A stretch of 64,000 nucleotides of DNA from Xestospongia bergquistia (Eukaryota > Porifera > Demospongiae > Haplosclerida > Petrosiidae), in the NCBI GenBank assembly GCA_963965975.1, contig OZ014416.1:62001-126000 (forward strand). Direction: 5' to 3'. Below the pieces are notes generated by a model that did not search any database, was not told where the DNA came from, and saw only the letters and a list, made by a program, of their open reading frames with translations. Positions 12,386 through 25,619 of this stretch are shown one piece after another. Within the stretch, counting starts at the first letter, position 1, and every line of letters starts with the position of its first letter. A program made the translations under genes and the position numbers.

Positions 12386-13863
12386 TCAAACAATATTCTT
12401 TTCCAAAAATTTGGTTTTATTAACAATTCTTTCAAATCCAAAGTTAGTTATATCAATACTCGTTGATTGGCCCTTTGTAATGATCTCACTAACAGCACGA
12501 CCTACAGCAGGTGATTGTTGGATACCATGACCACTAAAACCAGTAGCAAATACAAAATTAGAAATAACTGGATGACATCCAATAATCCCATTTTGATCAA
12601 ATGTATTATACTCATAAAAACCAGCCCATCCTCCTTTAACTTTAATGGCTTCAAATGCTGGTATCCTATGAGCTAAGTGTGGCCATATCTTCTCTTCAAA
12701 GTAATTGTAGTCAACGTCTAAATCATCAACTTCGTAATCTTCATTTGCAGGTGGACTTAGACCACATATAAATGTTCCTTCTTGAGATTCTCTCCTAACA
12801 TAAAATCCACTGATATCAACTAATAGTGGACAGTCTGTAGGACCTGTAGGACAATGCAGAACAAAGACATATCTCTTCCTGGGTCTAACTGGTAAAGGAA
12901 TTTTCATTACAGGATTAGGATGACGGTCGCCTCCTATTCCAGCCATTTCAGCTAAATTTGCAGATTGGGAGCCAGCAGTGTTGACAAAATAATTGCATTT
13001 TAATTCTACTTGTTTACCTGTGTTAGATTGTACCTATATTATTATAATGATAATATTTAATACAATGTCATAGTAGAGTTTACCTGAACACTATAGACCT
13101 TGTTATCATGAATACCAAGACTCGTTATATTGCCATGCATGAAATGAACTCCTAAAGCTATTAACTTCTTTTTAAAGCTACTCAAAAGTGACCATGGATC
13201 AAACCATCCTTCACCTCGTACACCTATATTGAATACTTTAATAACTAGAAATATTTAATTCAAAATGTACCAAAAGCTCCTAATGCAAGATTGTCAGTAT
13301 TAAGCCATGGAAAACGAGCTTTCAATTGTTGAGCTGTCATTAACTCTATATGAGCACCCAAACTTCTACACAAGAGATAATGCTATATCGTAACATAATG
13401 TTGTGATACCTCTGCAGGCGATGATTAGAACATAATATGTCTTTTCCATTCTCTGTTGCTAGAAACAGATATCCTCCTTCAACAAACTGAATGTCTGGTC
13501 TTTCATCTACAGTAAGGTCTGCTAATGAGTTCCTTAGGAATTGGGATGAGTGCAATGATAAGAGGATGTTACCACGTAGTGAGAACTGTTGCCTTATTGA
13601 TCCAACTGATAAGACAGTTGATGCTCTAGAATACTTCATAATATATAATAATATGCATTACTATATGCATATTAACATACAGTAGGGTCTCGTTCTACAA
13701 TGCATACTTCATGAGGTGGTATTCCATGTTGAGTTAAAAAATATCCACTAGAACACCCCATAATACCACCTCCACCAAGTACAACATGATACTGATGTAC
13801 ATATTGCATTGATCTCATCATTGTAACAAGAGGAGCTCTCATCATATGCAGCATCGCAGCCAT
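12386..13863 (-). CDS. FOXRED1: FAD-dependent oxidoreductase domain protein, FOXRED1-like
   Basis: DAO-type FAD oxidoreductase of mitochondria; the animal protein is needed for respiratory complex I assembly. Five exons: 13682-13863, 13410-13633, 13271-13365, 13084-13223 and 12386-13033. Exon 1 starts at ATG 13863 and has the dinucleotide-binding VVLGGGGIMGCSSGYFL followed by VCIVERDPT. Later parts match the family closely: YSRAST, QQFSL, SFLRN, FPWLNTDNLALGAFG, GEGWFDPW, LPVRPRKRYVFVLHCP, WAGFYEYNTFDQNGIIG, and the C-terminal FAD motif FATGFSGHGIQQSPAVGRA. Length about 480 residues is typical. The N terminus is short and rich in Met/Arg, compatible with a mitochondrial presequence. Its 3' end is 92 bases from that of the astacin-like gene, and its start is 193 bases from the EFHD start. 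Confidence 0.92.
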
Positions 13864-14056
13864 CTTAGTTATTATAAGTTATTACTTATAAGATTTCTTT
13901 GGGTGTGGCTATAAACTTTAAAGAAAACAAGTAAGTTATGTTGTAGGCCTGTCGGCTTCTATTTGTAACAAATATCTTTATTTGTTGATTGTATCTTATT
14001 GGAATGAAGTCATTATTAGTCTAAATATATTATAGTTTATCTACAGAACAAGTCAT

Positions 14057-14759
14057 ATGGCGGGATCAGAATTGGCAGAGAAGTTGAGTCGACAACAGAA
14101 GATCAACGAGGGAGAAGTTGCTGTTCCTAAAGTGTCACAGTCTGTATATGCTGAATTTAAAGAGTTCTCAATACAAGAAATTAAAGAATATCGTAAAGTC
14201 TTTCAAAAGTATGACATCAATTTCTTTTAATTAATATCACTAATAATCTAATATATCAGATATGATGTGGATCGTAGCAATTTTATTGATTTGATGGAAT
14301 TAAAATTAATGATGGAGAAATTAGGAGAACCACAAACTCATATTGGATTAAAAGCTATGATCAAGGAAGTTGATGAAGACCATGATGGTCAAATTAGTTT
14401 CAGAGAAGTTAGTGAGTTTCTTGTCCTAAAAATGAGTTGTATTTTTTTATTAGTTTATGCTCATTTTTAAAAGAGCTCGCGATGGCACTTTAGAAATAGA
14501 AGGTCTAAAAAAGATAGCAAATACTTGTGATGTGACAACTGAAGGAGTTAGTGGAGCAAAGAGTTTCTTTGAAGCTAAAGTTCAAGAGCAAGCAAAGGGA
14601 GCTAAATTTGAGAAGGAAATTAAAGGTAAGTATATTATCTTGTATTAATGTATTTGAATGTGGAGTACTGTAGAGGAACAAGAAAGAAAACGTAAGGAAG
14701 CTGAAGAGGCTGCTGAAAGGAGAAAGGCTTTCAAAGAGAAAGCATCCATGTTTAATTAA
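14057..14759 (+). CDS. EFHD2: EF-hand domain protein of the EFHD1/EFHD2 (swiprosin) family
   Basis: Calcium-binding, actin-associated adaptor. Exons 14057-14208, 14260-14407, 14454-14625 and 14674-14759. After EFSIQEIKEYRKVF come EF-hand 1 (YDVDRSNFIDLMELKLMMEK) and the family block LGEPQTHIGLKAMIKEVDED. EF-hand 2 is DEDHDGQISFRE, then FMLIFKRAR and EGVSGAKSFFEAKVQ. The C terminus is a basic/acidic coiled coil ending KEKASMFN. The order and sequence match vertebrate EFHD1/2, but the low-complexity N terminus is shorter here. EFHD1 and EFHD2 cannot be distinguished, since the split is probably vertebrate-specific. Shares a 193-base divergent promoter interval with FOXRED1; stop is 73 bases from the stop of the next minus-strand gene. 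Confidence 0.9.
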
Positions 14760-14832
14760 CACTGTTAAATATATTATTATATGTAGAAAATATATAAACA
14801 AAATAGTTAGAGTTAGTTATTAAAAAAGCTGG

Positions 14833-17800
14833 TTATAAAGTAGTACCAATCTCTGATGATTTTCTCTCTTGACTGGATACATTATCAACATGTTGTTGTT
14901 GTTGTTGTTGTTGTGCTAATTGTGATTTAGCAAACTTATATTTTGCTTTCCATTTACGAACTTTAGTATTCAGTTTCTAAATGGACAATATAAACTTGAA
15001 TACAACACTTAACCACACCCACTTACTGTGTTCTCTCTGTAAAGGTGTAACTGTTGATCTCGTAGTCGTGCCACTTCTGATGTTAAAGCTTGTAATGAGT
15101 TTAGAAGAGAATCTAATGGTTACTATAAATAAAAATTATGTTACCATGACAACCTACCATATGTCCCATCACTTGTGATATCCTCTTCTAAGCTCACACT
15201 CGATCCACTTTCATATTGCTGTTCATCTATCTATAAATACAGAAATAAGCAATCATTGATATAATTATAAGTGAGACTTACCTTCTCAATCTCAGTGGAA
15301 GTACCTTCTTGTTTATCATTATCATCTCTCTCATCCTCTTCTGGGACAAATGGAAAACTTCCACCAGAATGACGATTATCAAGTGATGATGATGATGAAT
15401 GATAACTAGCCAGAAAATCATGTTGTGTTTCATATGCTGCACTAGGTAACAGTCTTACACGATTAGAATATTTACGAGAACTAGCTGATGATGTCACTAG
15501 ATGTGATGGACCATATTCAAGAGGTAAAGTTGGAGAAACTGAGTGGGGAGGTGTTGGAAATGTAAAGACTTGTCGACGTGATTCAAATTGGATTGCTACA
15601 TCAAATGTTTGTGGTCCAGCACTACCAGGACTGCGATGAATATCAGATACTGGAGTGTATGTTACTAATCTTCTGCCATTATCTGTAATATCTGGGTTTG
15701 ATACACAACGGTGAGGCATTGCTGTGTCAGAAGTATCCAATGAAAATGTCAAGTTTTCCAGTGAGGTAGGATTAGCAGATGATACTGAGGGTTGTCCCTG
15801 TCTAACAATACCAGGTAAATCATTTGGTACACTCCAGTTTAAACTAGAAGATAATGACGTCCCATCAGAGGAGAATCCTGACATATGATTATCACGAGGA
15901 TCCATATGATAGGGGTCTTCTATTTTGATTTCTGTTGTTAAAGAACGTTCACTTTTTTTCCCTCTACCTCGTAATCTAAAACGTTTTTTATTGGACAACT
16001 TTCCGTGACCAACCAAATATAATTGATGTCTATCCATACTAACAGTACGATCACTACTAGGACCTGCTGATTCTCTAATTGATAGAAATAATTTCACATT
16101 TTGTATAATTAGGAATAATGATTACTTACTCTCCAATAACAGTGAGGTCTGGTGTACTAGTAGTTAAGGAAGAATGTGTTCCAGAACTTTCATTAGATGG
16201 GTGGAGTTTTGATATACTTTTCTTTGGAGAAGCTGTTGAGATTTTACGACGAGTACTAAAGATATCGCTCAATGTCTTTCTTCGTTGTCGTGGTGAGTGC
16301 CTTATTTGGTCTGTACTAAGCATGTCAGTAGCAACACTCTATAAATATAATATAATATGTTATTATATTGGTAATGGTATACCTTTCTATTCTCAAGTTG
16401 TCCAATGTCTATTTCTTCTTTAGATTCAGAGAGCTCTTTAAAAAGATGATTAAATAATTGAGATCGAGTACGAGTCTACAACAAATTATCTATTGGGTGT
16501 GGTTAAAGGGTGTGGCTTACTGAAAGTTTTAGGAAGGCTGAAGCTTCATGACATTTGGCCTCAGCATTTAATACTTTTGTTAGTAACCATTCTCTAAAAT
16601 CAATACCTTTAGCAAATACTGCTGGCGTGGGAAGAGGAGGAGAAAAACTTGGAACATCCTCTTTAGCTGCTACAGCCACCTATATCAAGATACATGTTAT
16701 AATGTATAATATAACATTATATTACTTTGTAGACTGTTTCTTCATTGTTTTGTTGTTCTGCTTGTACTACAATATGAGCATGAAGAAAACGTGATCGTAC
16801 ACAGTCTGGACTGTATGGAGTGTTTTCATCTTGAAAGACTATTAGGACAATATCATTACCAATATGACGTTTCCTAGCAACCTAAATAATAGTTGTAAAA
16901 TTTAGTATTGAAGTGGGTGTGGTCACCTGTTGGCGATCAGTTAAATCATAAGGTAGCATTGTCGATACATGAAACATAATCTCTTGACCTTTGAACTCTG
17001 TATAAATACTGTGTTCTCCAGTTTGATTATTACAATTATCAAGACCACCACGATATCTAATGAATATTATTATAAATGTCATTATGACATCATCATCTAT
17101 TTACCTTTGAAATCCTTTGAGTTTAACAGTATCTCCTAGTAAACTAAGGAATTCTTTAAAAGCTTGTGAAGGATTGTTGTTACAAAACATTTCTTCTTCT
17201 GTCGTCTGTTAAATGTACAGTATTAAATAATATTAGTGATATATATTTTGAATTGATAACCTGGCCAAATTTTTGATAGATGACTCCAATTTTGTGTTGC
17301 TTAGCAACTGAATGTTCATCAAATTTTTGAAGGATTTCTTGTCCCTATTCAGAAAGAATTCCCATGAGACAATAGCAAATTATTTTTGGAAAATTTAAAG
17401 AGGAGATTTTGAAAATTCTATTTCAAACAAACAATTTGGGAGTTTGTTGTAAACATGATGATATCATTATTACATCATTATTACATACCCTTGATGAGTG
17501 GACTCGAGTTAATCCTTCAACACGCACAGGTTCATCTCTGTTTAAATTAGCAGACATAATCTGTAATACAGATCACATGACCAGTCACATGACTATTACA
17601 TGCTTACAGCTAAATACTCTTCAGGCTCTAGTTTTCTTGAGAGTTGAGCTGAAGGATAAACTTTATAATAAGTTTCATTTTTGGTTCTAAAGGATATCAA
17701 CACAGACTATAAAGAAAGGAACAGACACTGTTTGTTACCTCAGGATCATTCTTATCAATGGATCACAGTTAACATCACTGTCTATCATCAAACTGAACAC

Positions 17801-18636
17801 TAAGGGTCCTAGTTTGCTGTCTTGAACATAAAAATTTTTATGTGGACGTCCAACAAAATGGCGTCCATACATTAAAGCTGTCGTATTAGTTTCAAGTCTG
17901 AAATGTTCTGTATCAATTTCTGGAGCATGCCACAAACCATCTATTCCTCTACTTGTTTCATACTCTCCATTTTGTACCCAATATCCTCCATCAGGTGGTG
18001 TAATTATTAATGGAAATGGTACATTATCATCATTACTTTGTATTAACTATAATATAGCTTATATAATATTATGATATTAGGAATTTTATTTACCTTTTTA
18101 AGTGCTTCAACAGAGCGACGATTCGGACGTAATGAAGGTGATCCAGGAGGGAGGAGACTATGAGCTGGACTAAGACTGTTATCATCTCCACTACTACCAC
18201 CAGAAGAATTTAGACTAGCTTCAAAGTGCTCCAAGCTTGTTTGTCGTACATTAGTGGGTGCATCCACATTATCATCATCTCCACTCTATAAATATTAATA
18301 AGTTATAATTATTAATATAATGACTCGGGACATACCTCTGGTAAGTCAGGAGTTGCACGGATAATTGCTGGTGATGGATATGGGGATCTTTGACTCTCAT
18401 AGCGACGACACTACAAGCACCATATATGAAATTGTTAACAATGAACATAACATGATCAAAGTTAACACAATGTTTACTATACTAACCTGAGCTTTGGAAA
18501 GAAGTTCAAAAAAATCTTGCTAAAATGAAAACATTGACATTTAATACTACTAGTGATAATAGTGGGAGATGCATACCTCAGAAGGGGAGGCAGAGAGTGT
18601 GCCATCTAACTTATCATCAAAAGATCTGTCAGTCAT
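14833..18636 (-). CDS. RAP1GAP: Rap GTPase-activating protein, RAP1GAP-like, with N-terminal GoLoco motif and C-terminal coiled coil
   Basis: Stimulates GTP hydrolysis by Rap. From N to [13 protein letters not shown]; a GoLoco-like segment split by an intron ([11 protein letters not shown] then CRRYESQR, near 18380-18525), expected to bind G-alpha-i/o; PDGGYWVQ and [23 protein letters not shown]. Then the Rap-GAP core: [47 protein letters not shown] and [18 protein letters not shown] holds the family's catalytic asparagine thumb. Downstream is a long Ser/Thr-rich tail (mostly one exon, about 15283-16080). It ends in a leucine-heptad coiled coil ([18 protein letters not shown]) and a last exon 14833-14976 with seven glutamines. 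RAP1GAP normally lacks this C-terminal coiled coil; SIPA1 has one but also a PDZ domain, not seen here. The start is uncertain: an upstream exon at 19583-19640 may add residues. Confidence 0.85.
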
Positions 18637-18679
18637 TCTTGGTAAACTTTTCAGTTGATAAGATTTGTGTGAAGAAGAC

Positions 18680-19853
18680 CTATTATACAGGATATTTTAA
18701 CACAACTTGGGAGTTAGTTATGGAATTGTGTGGGTTTACAAATCCCTTAACTGTCGAACATGACTATGACTTCAACTATTTACTATAACAATAAAATGAT
18801 AACGTACACACTACTAAAAGTATGTATACAACAACATTGCTATGGGATGCTCTATTCCCTCTTGGAAAACAATAGCTCTTACCTCAAGGAAGACTTTAGA
18901 GTTTTAGATCCTCTTAACTGCAACCAAAAATATTTCTTATGACCAGGCATTTGTTACAAGAGATTATAATAAACTAGTGACCAGCACTGCAGTAGATATA
19001 ACACTGGATAGCCACTTGACTGGCTTGTAAACTACTGAGTTATTTCCTGATCTAGTCACTGGTTTATATACTAAACCAAAGGGTTTATACCAACTATACC
19101 ATATATGGCCTCCTTTTTATCAATACTGAAACTTATGACATCATTATGATGTCAAGGAACAGACTGACTAAACTTGGTATTGTTAATATGTAGACTGTTA
19201 GACTGTGTTACCAAGAATAGCCAAAGCTTTGACAAAGTGCTACAAACAAGTTGTTGATATTAATATGTGTTCACACATTGTGGTATTGCTATAATAATAA
19301 GTCTACTACATGTAACATGTATAATATGTTGTCAATGGAAAGTGACATACTGATCAAATTCCAGAGGTGTTCCCAATATTATCATGAGAATAAAATGGAG
19401 ATTTCAAAAAGACTACAATGAACTACTTCATTATTACAGTTCCACATACAAACATAAACACATACAAACACACATATACAAATAAACAATTACTAAAACA
19501 CAGATAGGATGCAGTGACCAACTGTACGTGTATTATCTTTACAACTACAACATTCGTTACAAACTAACTAGGGATACTGACCTTGTTCCACGTACATCAA
19601 CAGCTCCTCTGTCTGCTCGCTTTGGAACTGTGGGAGTGAGTGTGTGTGTATGTCAGCTATTCTGCAAGCGTTGGGGCGTGGCTAATTAATTAGTTCAATA
19701 ATTTGAAAATTAAGTACATGACACTAAATAATAATAGTATAATAATTTACAGTTATTATTATTATTATTAGTATTAGTATTATTATTATTATTTTGTCAA
19801 TCTAACAATCATAAGCAGAAACAGGAGAATAAAGAAAACAAGGGTTAATAAAG

Positions 19854-19895
<42 letters not shown>

Positions 19896-19977
19896 TTATT
19901 ATTATTACGTTATCATTATCAATAGTAGTAATAGTGGTATTGTTACTATTATATTATTGTGGCTATAAGATAATAAA
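18680..19977. other. 5' region of the RAP1GAP-like gene and intergenic sequence
   Basis: Mostly AT-rich non-coding sequence. On the minus strand, about 19583-19625 could be a 5' exon (PKRADRGAVDVRGT, bounded by CAG acceptor and GTCAGT donor) that joins in phase to the exon at 18578-18679. No ATG is seen in it, so it may be part of a longer transcript or UTR. The left part looks like a ~900-base intron. Confidence 0.45.
19752..19905. repeat. (ATT)n microsatellite, two blocks
   Basis: ATT trinucleotide runs at about 19752-19792 and 19855-19912, separated by unique sequence, just downstream of the myosin gene's stop codon. Confidence 0.9.
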
Positions 19978-22900
19978 TTAATGTTTTATCCGAGCTATTG
20001 TAGTTGGTAAAGGGACGGGTTTCTTTTTAGTAAATCTCATTTGTTCAGTTGACCACTCTTTTGCTGAGAGACAAGCATCAGTTAATTTTAAACCAGTTTT
20101 GTTAAGTGCATGAGACCTACAATGGATCCACATATCACATAAATCAATGCATAAATAATTTACCTGTAGTAAGTAGTCAGTTCCCAGAGGTTAGTGAAAG
20201 TATAGTTATATTCAGTATCAGATACTAAATATAAGGTAGTTATGCCACGACTAATACTGTGTTCTGTCTCAATATCACATGTCCACACTGACCCAACTTC
20301 ACCTTGAGACACTGCTAACTTGAATATGAAGTCTCCAGATCTAAATTATTATATTGTGTATGAGATATATGACATGTAATGACTTACTTGGAATAACCAG
20401 TATAAAATAAATAACCTCCTTTAGGTTGACTAAACAACATGTACTATAAAATATATATAGAAGGAGTGAGTAAAGTCAGATGACTTACTTTAGCATCTTG
20501 ATCACTAATACCTGGTAAATAGCCAGGTACTTCTTGATTTCCAAGTGGATCAACAGCTCCTTGAATTGGCTTCTCAAATTTGAATTCAGTAGCTACTACG
20601 TCACTTCCACTATAAGTAATGGAAAATACACATTATATATAAAATCTTTTAAGTTGACTTACCTTGTTGGAGGTGACCTCTTCTTTCTCTTAAATAGTTT
20701 TCCCAGTTTGTTCTATAATGTATTAATGTATCAATGAAAATTAAATAGAATGAACTATTTACCTTTTTACTACCACTAGATGAATTACTAGATTTAATAT
20801 CTCGTGGTTTAGGAAGTTGTGAGATACGATGCATTATTGGAGTATCTAATGATAGTCCTGTGGTATTTATATTTTCAGTTGAGGTGGTTATTTTGGGTTT
20901 TCTTTTGACATTGTGTTCTACCAAATCTGGTACACTAGTTGACAATCCTTTATTCAAATTTGTAGAATTAGTATCAGTGACTCTTACAGTACGAGATGTA
21001 AATAAAGTTCTATATTGTCGAGTACTATCTAAGATGGATTCTTCTCTCTCACTTCTAGATGATGCTATCTTTGGTGGTAAGATAGGAGTATTTACGTAAG
21101 CTCGACGAGTGTATTCTTGTTTTTGAGGTAATGGAGTAAAAGGATAAATGTATTCATCATCACTAGAACTATGTCTTGATTGAGGAGGTATGACACAATA
21201 AGTATCATCATCATCAGTTTTACTGTCATCGTCATAAATTTGAATGGTAAATGACTTAACAGCTCCATTAGCAAAGTGAATATCATTACTTAGTCCACTA
21301 TCCAATGAAGTTTTATAAGGAGATACTTCATCAATTGAAGTTTTACGAATTGGTACTTGATCTATTGAAGTTTTACGAATTGGTACTTGATCCATTGAAG
21401 TTTTACGAAGTGGTACTTGATCCATTGAAGTTTTATGAAGTGGTACTTGATCCATTGAAGCTTTACGAATTGGTACTTGATCCATTGAAGTTTTATGAAG
21501 TGGTACTTGATCCATTAAAGTTTTATGAAGTGGTACTTGATCCATTGAAGTTTTACGAGGTGGTACTTGATCCATTGAAGTTTTACGAGGTGGTACTTGA
21601 TCCATTGAAGTTTTATGAAGTGGTACTTGATCCATTGAAGTTTTACGAATTGGTACTTCATCCATTGAAGTTTTACGAGAGGAGACTTGATCCATTGAAG
21701 TTTTATGAGAGGAGACTTGATCCATTGAAGTTTTATGAGAGGAGACTTGATCCATTGAAGTTTTATGAGAGGAGACTTGATCCATTGAAGTTTTACGAAG
21801 TGGTAATTGATCCATTGAAGTTTTACGAGGTTGTACTTGAGGTTTTGTCTTAAAACCATTATTAGGTAGAATCTTTACTCCTCCAACTGGTCTCTTTGTT
21901 CGTGGCTGTGGTTTTTGCATTGGTAATTGTGGTGATAGTGGATGTGATTGTGTTGATTTTGGTACATCAAGAGAATCTTTCCTAAAAGGCTCCATATCAA
22001 TATATTCATCATCATATTCGTTATCTTGAATATCAGAATTTCGTTTAGTATTTACAGTTTTGTTACTAATAACAGGGAGAGGAGATACTGAACGAGCTCG
22101 TCTGTCTAAATTAGATGTTAAGTTTTTCTTCTTTTGTGGTTTTTGAGCAGGTTTGGGTGGTATCTTAATAGTAGGAGGAGACATATCTCTTTCAACTGGT
22201 TTGAGTAATTTCTGGCCAATAACAGGACTATTAACTAACACCTGAACAGCACCAATTGCTTTGGGTTTAAATTTTTTGTCTCCTTTCTCTTCTTCTTCTT
22301 CTTGTACAGGAGGAGGGTCTGGACGACCAAATCTCTCTACTGCATTCAGCACATCATTTCTATTGAGATCAACAATACAAGCAAACAGATCTATATAAGA
22401 AATAAATAAAGTTATTTGTTATGTTGAAGTAAATACTGACCATTACTACTCTTTTGTATCTCTCCCAATAATGTCTTCACTTTCAACTTTTGTATTTTTT
22501 GTTGTTTTTGAAGTGGTTTATATCTGTTAAAATAATATTTAATTTTTTGTTTATGTTAAAAAAATCATACTTATTATAAGTGATATAACCACGATATATT
22601 TTTTGTATTAAAATTGCACTATCTTCATAATTTTTGAGAGAACGATTGAGTTGTTCAGCATGATAGTACCTCAGAAATACCTATTGTACCATAATGACAT
22701 TTATGATATCATATGATGTTGTGTGGCTTACTCTGGACTTTCCCATCTTCCAACCAGACAAGCCAGCTTTATCTAAGATCTTTAGACAACTTTCTCTTGT
22801 CAATTTCACACTCTATCAAAGAGCCTGTAATTATTATATTTGTAACATATTACTTACAGTGTCAGTGAATGAAAATGCTAAAGTTCTGTAATCTCGCACA

Positions 22901-25619
22901 AAATCAGAAAAAAATGGTCGATAAGCAAATCCTTCTTTCCTAACTCTAACAGCTTCTAGCATACCAGTATATCTGAAAATAATATTTCAATATAGCTACA
23001 GTATAACAGATTATACATACCTCAACTGCTTTAGAACAAACTCATTATCAAAGCTGCTTGGTAACTTCATCAAGTTGGGTTTAATACATCTAATAAAACT
23101 GGTTATACTGGTTTGACAGGTTTATACAGACATACCTCACAAAATGTGGTGATGCTGCAAGTAATCTTTCCATTAGTTTGTGAAGAGACTCACGAAAATG
23201 ACCACTCACTGTCATAATGCGATGACCTTTACGACCAACCATTGACTTTTTACGACCACCTCTAACAGACATCTTCTTCATCACAGAACGTTGACTATAA
23301 GAGAGATAACAGAGTACATCAAATAGACCACACCCACCTTGGTTTCATTATAGTTGATCGTAAAATAGCACCAGAAAAATTGGGATATTTTGTGAAGAGA
23401 ACTCGGACAAGCTGTGAAGTTGAGAACTTGAGTACGCCTTGTACAGGATCTGGCAATGAATCTTTGTTTTTGTCTAAGAAATCAACTGCTTCATACTCCA
23501 CCTGTCACATGATAATCACATGACATTACACAGAATAATTACAAGACACTCACATTTCCAGCATAATGCTTAACAGCAAATATGAGAGCATTTCCACGAT
23601 GAGGTACATAGCAAGAATAACCTTTAAATACTTGTTTATAACGTTGAAGTAACACATCTTCTCTTCCCTATACAATTAATTATATTAAAATATGAATCAT
23701 TACTAACATACATTAGTACGACATTGTTCATCTAACAGAGATATTAAACCAATAGGTCGACTTAAAAATAACTCCAGTACAGGTTGATTATCTTGATATG
23801 TAATATCAAAAATATCTAATTCTTCTTTTTCAAGTTCCTCCTGTAAATATATTAGATAACATGAGATAATAATCTAACGTACCTTTTCCATAACAAATAT
23901 TTGTGTATTAAAATATTGTTGTAACTGTTCATTTGCTAAATTAATACAAAACTGTTCAAAACTGTTCCTTTGAAAATTTTCAAAGCCAAAAATATCCAGT
24001 ATACCTAACAGATAACATAATAACATATTATAATATATAACTAGATTATAACTAACCAATACTTATATGTTGATCATTTTGTTCTTTAGGACAGAGATAG
24101 TTATTAATACGAGCTACTAACCAGTGAAACATTCTAGAATAAAGTGCTTTAGCCATAGCATCTCTCACATCAGCAGCTTTACTTGGACTATATTGTTTAT
24201 CAACTGTCTCTCCTATGACACATGTATCCTTAATAATAAAATAATTATTAAAAGAAATACCTCTAGTAGTTGTACGTAAAGTTGTAAGCGCAAATATGAG
24301 ATCATCAACACTCTCCAGTGACAATATATTAGCAACAAAACTGGCAGTACTTGTGTTCTTGATAACAGCACTGTCTCCATTGCTATCTCCACTTATAAAC
24401 TCCTAAAATTGGATACATTGAAATATAAGAATGTCAATGATATTACACATACAATATCACCAATATGAAGTACTGCAGCTAATATAGAAAGCACTTGTTT
24501 AATTTCTGAATCCACAAACCCAATCTCTTCCATACTTTTCAAAACCTGATGGAATGAATCTCTGTGTATGAGAGTATGAGACAACAGATACCCAATAGGA
24601 ACAAGCCATACCTGCTATAATTAGAGTTGCAATCATTTATAATATCCTTATATGCAGAAAGATATCGATGCAATTCAGGATTCTGATGAGATAAAGAATG
24701 CTGACAATTGATGCGTCAACAAATATACCTCTAGTCTAAATGATTTCCGTTGGTCAGTAGGCAGACCAGCAAACAAGTAATAAAAGATGTGAAAATTTCG
24801 TTCCTAATAGGATACAAAAATAAATGTAATGTACTACCAAATTTGGAAGGAAGTCACAGCCAACTACAAACATCTACAGTGTAATGCCAACTAACCTCAT
24901 GTCCCTGGCGACAAACACGAGACTTTTCTAAAAGGTATTGTTCTATACCAGCTCCAATAATACGTCCTTGTGATGTAAACATTAACTGAATAAATTTGCC
25001 AAATCGACTGGAGTTGTTGTTAAGACTTGTTTGTGCATTACCAAATGCTTCAAGTACTGGATTCAACTATTATAACATTAACACAATAACGTATAACAAA
25101 GATACTTATCATAAATTTTATGATGTTTATTAACACATCCATACTTCTCACCTGAATAATCCTGTTTTGAAGTTGTCTTCCAAATTGACTTGATTTACAC
25201 ATGTTCATTAACTATAATAAATTATAAAAATTCATTAATAATTATTTATTACTAGTAAAATAAACCTGTTGAATTATGAGTTTAGTTGACTCTGTTTTAC
25301 CAGCTCCACTCTCTCCACTGATGACACAAACTTGATTTTTCTTACTATGTACTAATGTAGTGTATGCTCGAGATGCAGTACCATATATATGTGGTGATAA
25401 ATGACTCAACTCTGACTCAGCATATACTTTAGACCAAGACTCATTATATATTGGTAACTGTTGGAATGGATTAACTGCAACCAAGATATCTCCAACATCA
25501 GTGTAGATAATACCACGTTTATATCTTTCTTGTATACATTCTAAAAGACGACACTCGTTTAGATCTGCTAGTGAAGTAAGATTATCGCCTTCCTGTCTTA
25601 ACCATGGAGTAGTAGCCAT
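19978..25619 (-). CDS. Class III-like unconventional myosin with decapeptide array and C-terminal SH2-like domain
   Basis: Actin motor fused to a signalling-type tail. Start ATG 25619 ([17 protein letters not shown]), with no room for an N-terminal kinase because the divergent DCAF17 start is 97 bases away. Motor features in order: [16 protein letters not shown], Walker [38 protein letters not shown] (switch I), LDIFGFENF (switch II), [32 protein letters not shown] and SPHFVR(CIKPN-type). Then one IQ motif ([16 protein letters not shown]). The tail exon near 20763-22380 holds PxxP-rich sequence, 18 copies of a 10-residue repeat ([10 protein letters not shown]) and acidic patches. The last exons give an SH2 fold: [34 protein letters not shown], and [17 protein letters not shown]. 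The FLVR arginine position reads Tyr. Closest motor similarity is to class III myosins, but class is not certain. Confidence 0.85.
21306..21835 (-). repeat. 30-bp coding minisatellite (18 decapeptide copies) in the myosin tail
   Basis: Tandem 30-base units (tccattgaagttttacgaag-type) encode, on the minus strand, (R/H)KTSMDQV(P/S)x. Eighteen copies were counted from the translation, with RKTS or HKTS at the start of nearly every unit. Unit length is divisible by three, so the protein frame is kept; the complementary strand is also open over the same stretch (182 codons) and is a shadow. Confidence 0.95.

Noticed and set aside
21305..21853. 182-codon plus-strand frame of [10 protein letters not shown] repeats
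   Set aside because: Antisense shadow of the 30-bp coding array in the myosin tail; no splice sites or flanking coding exons.
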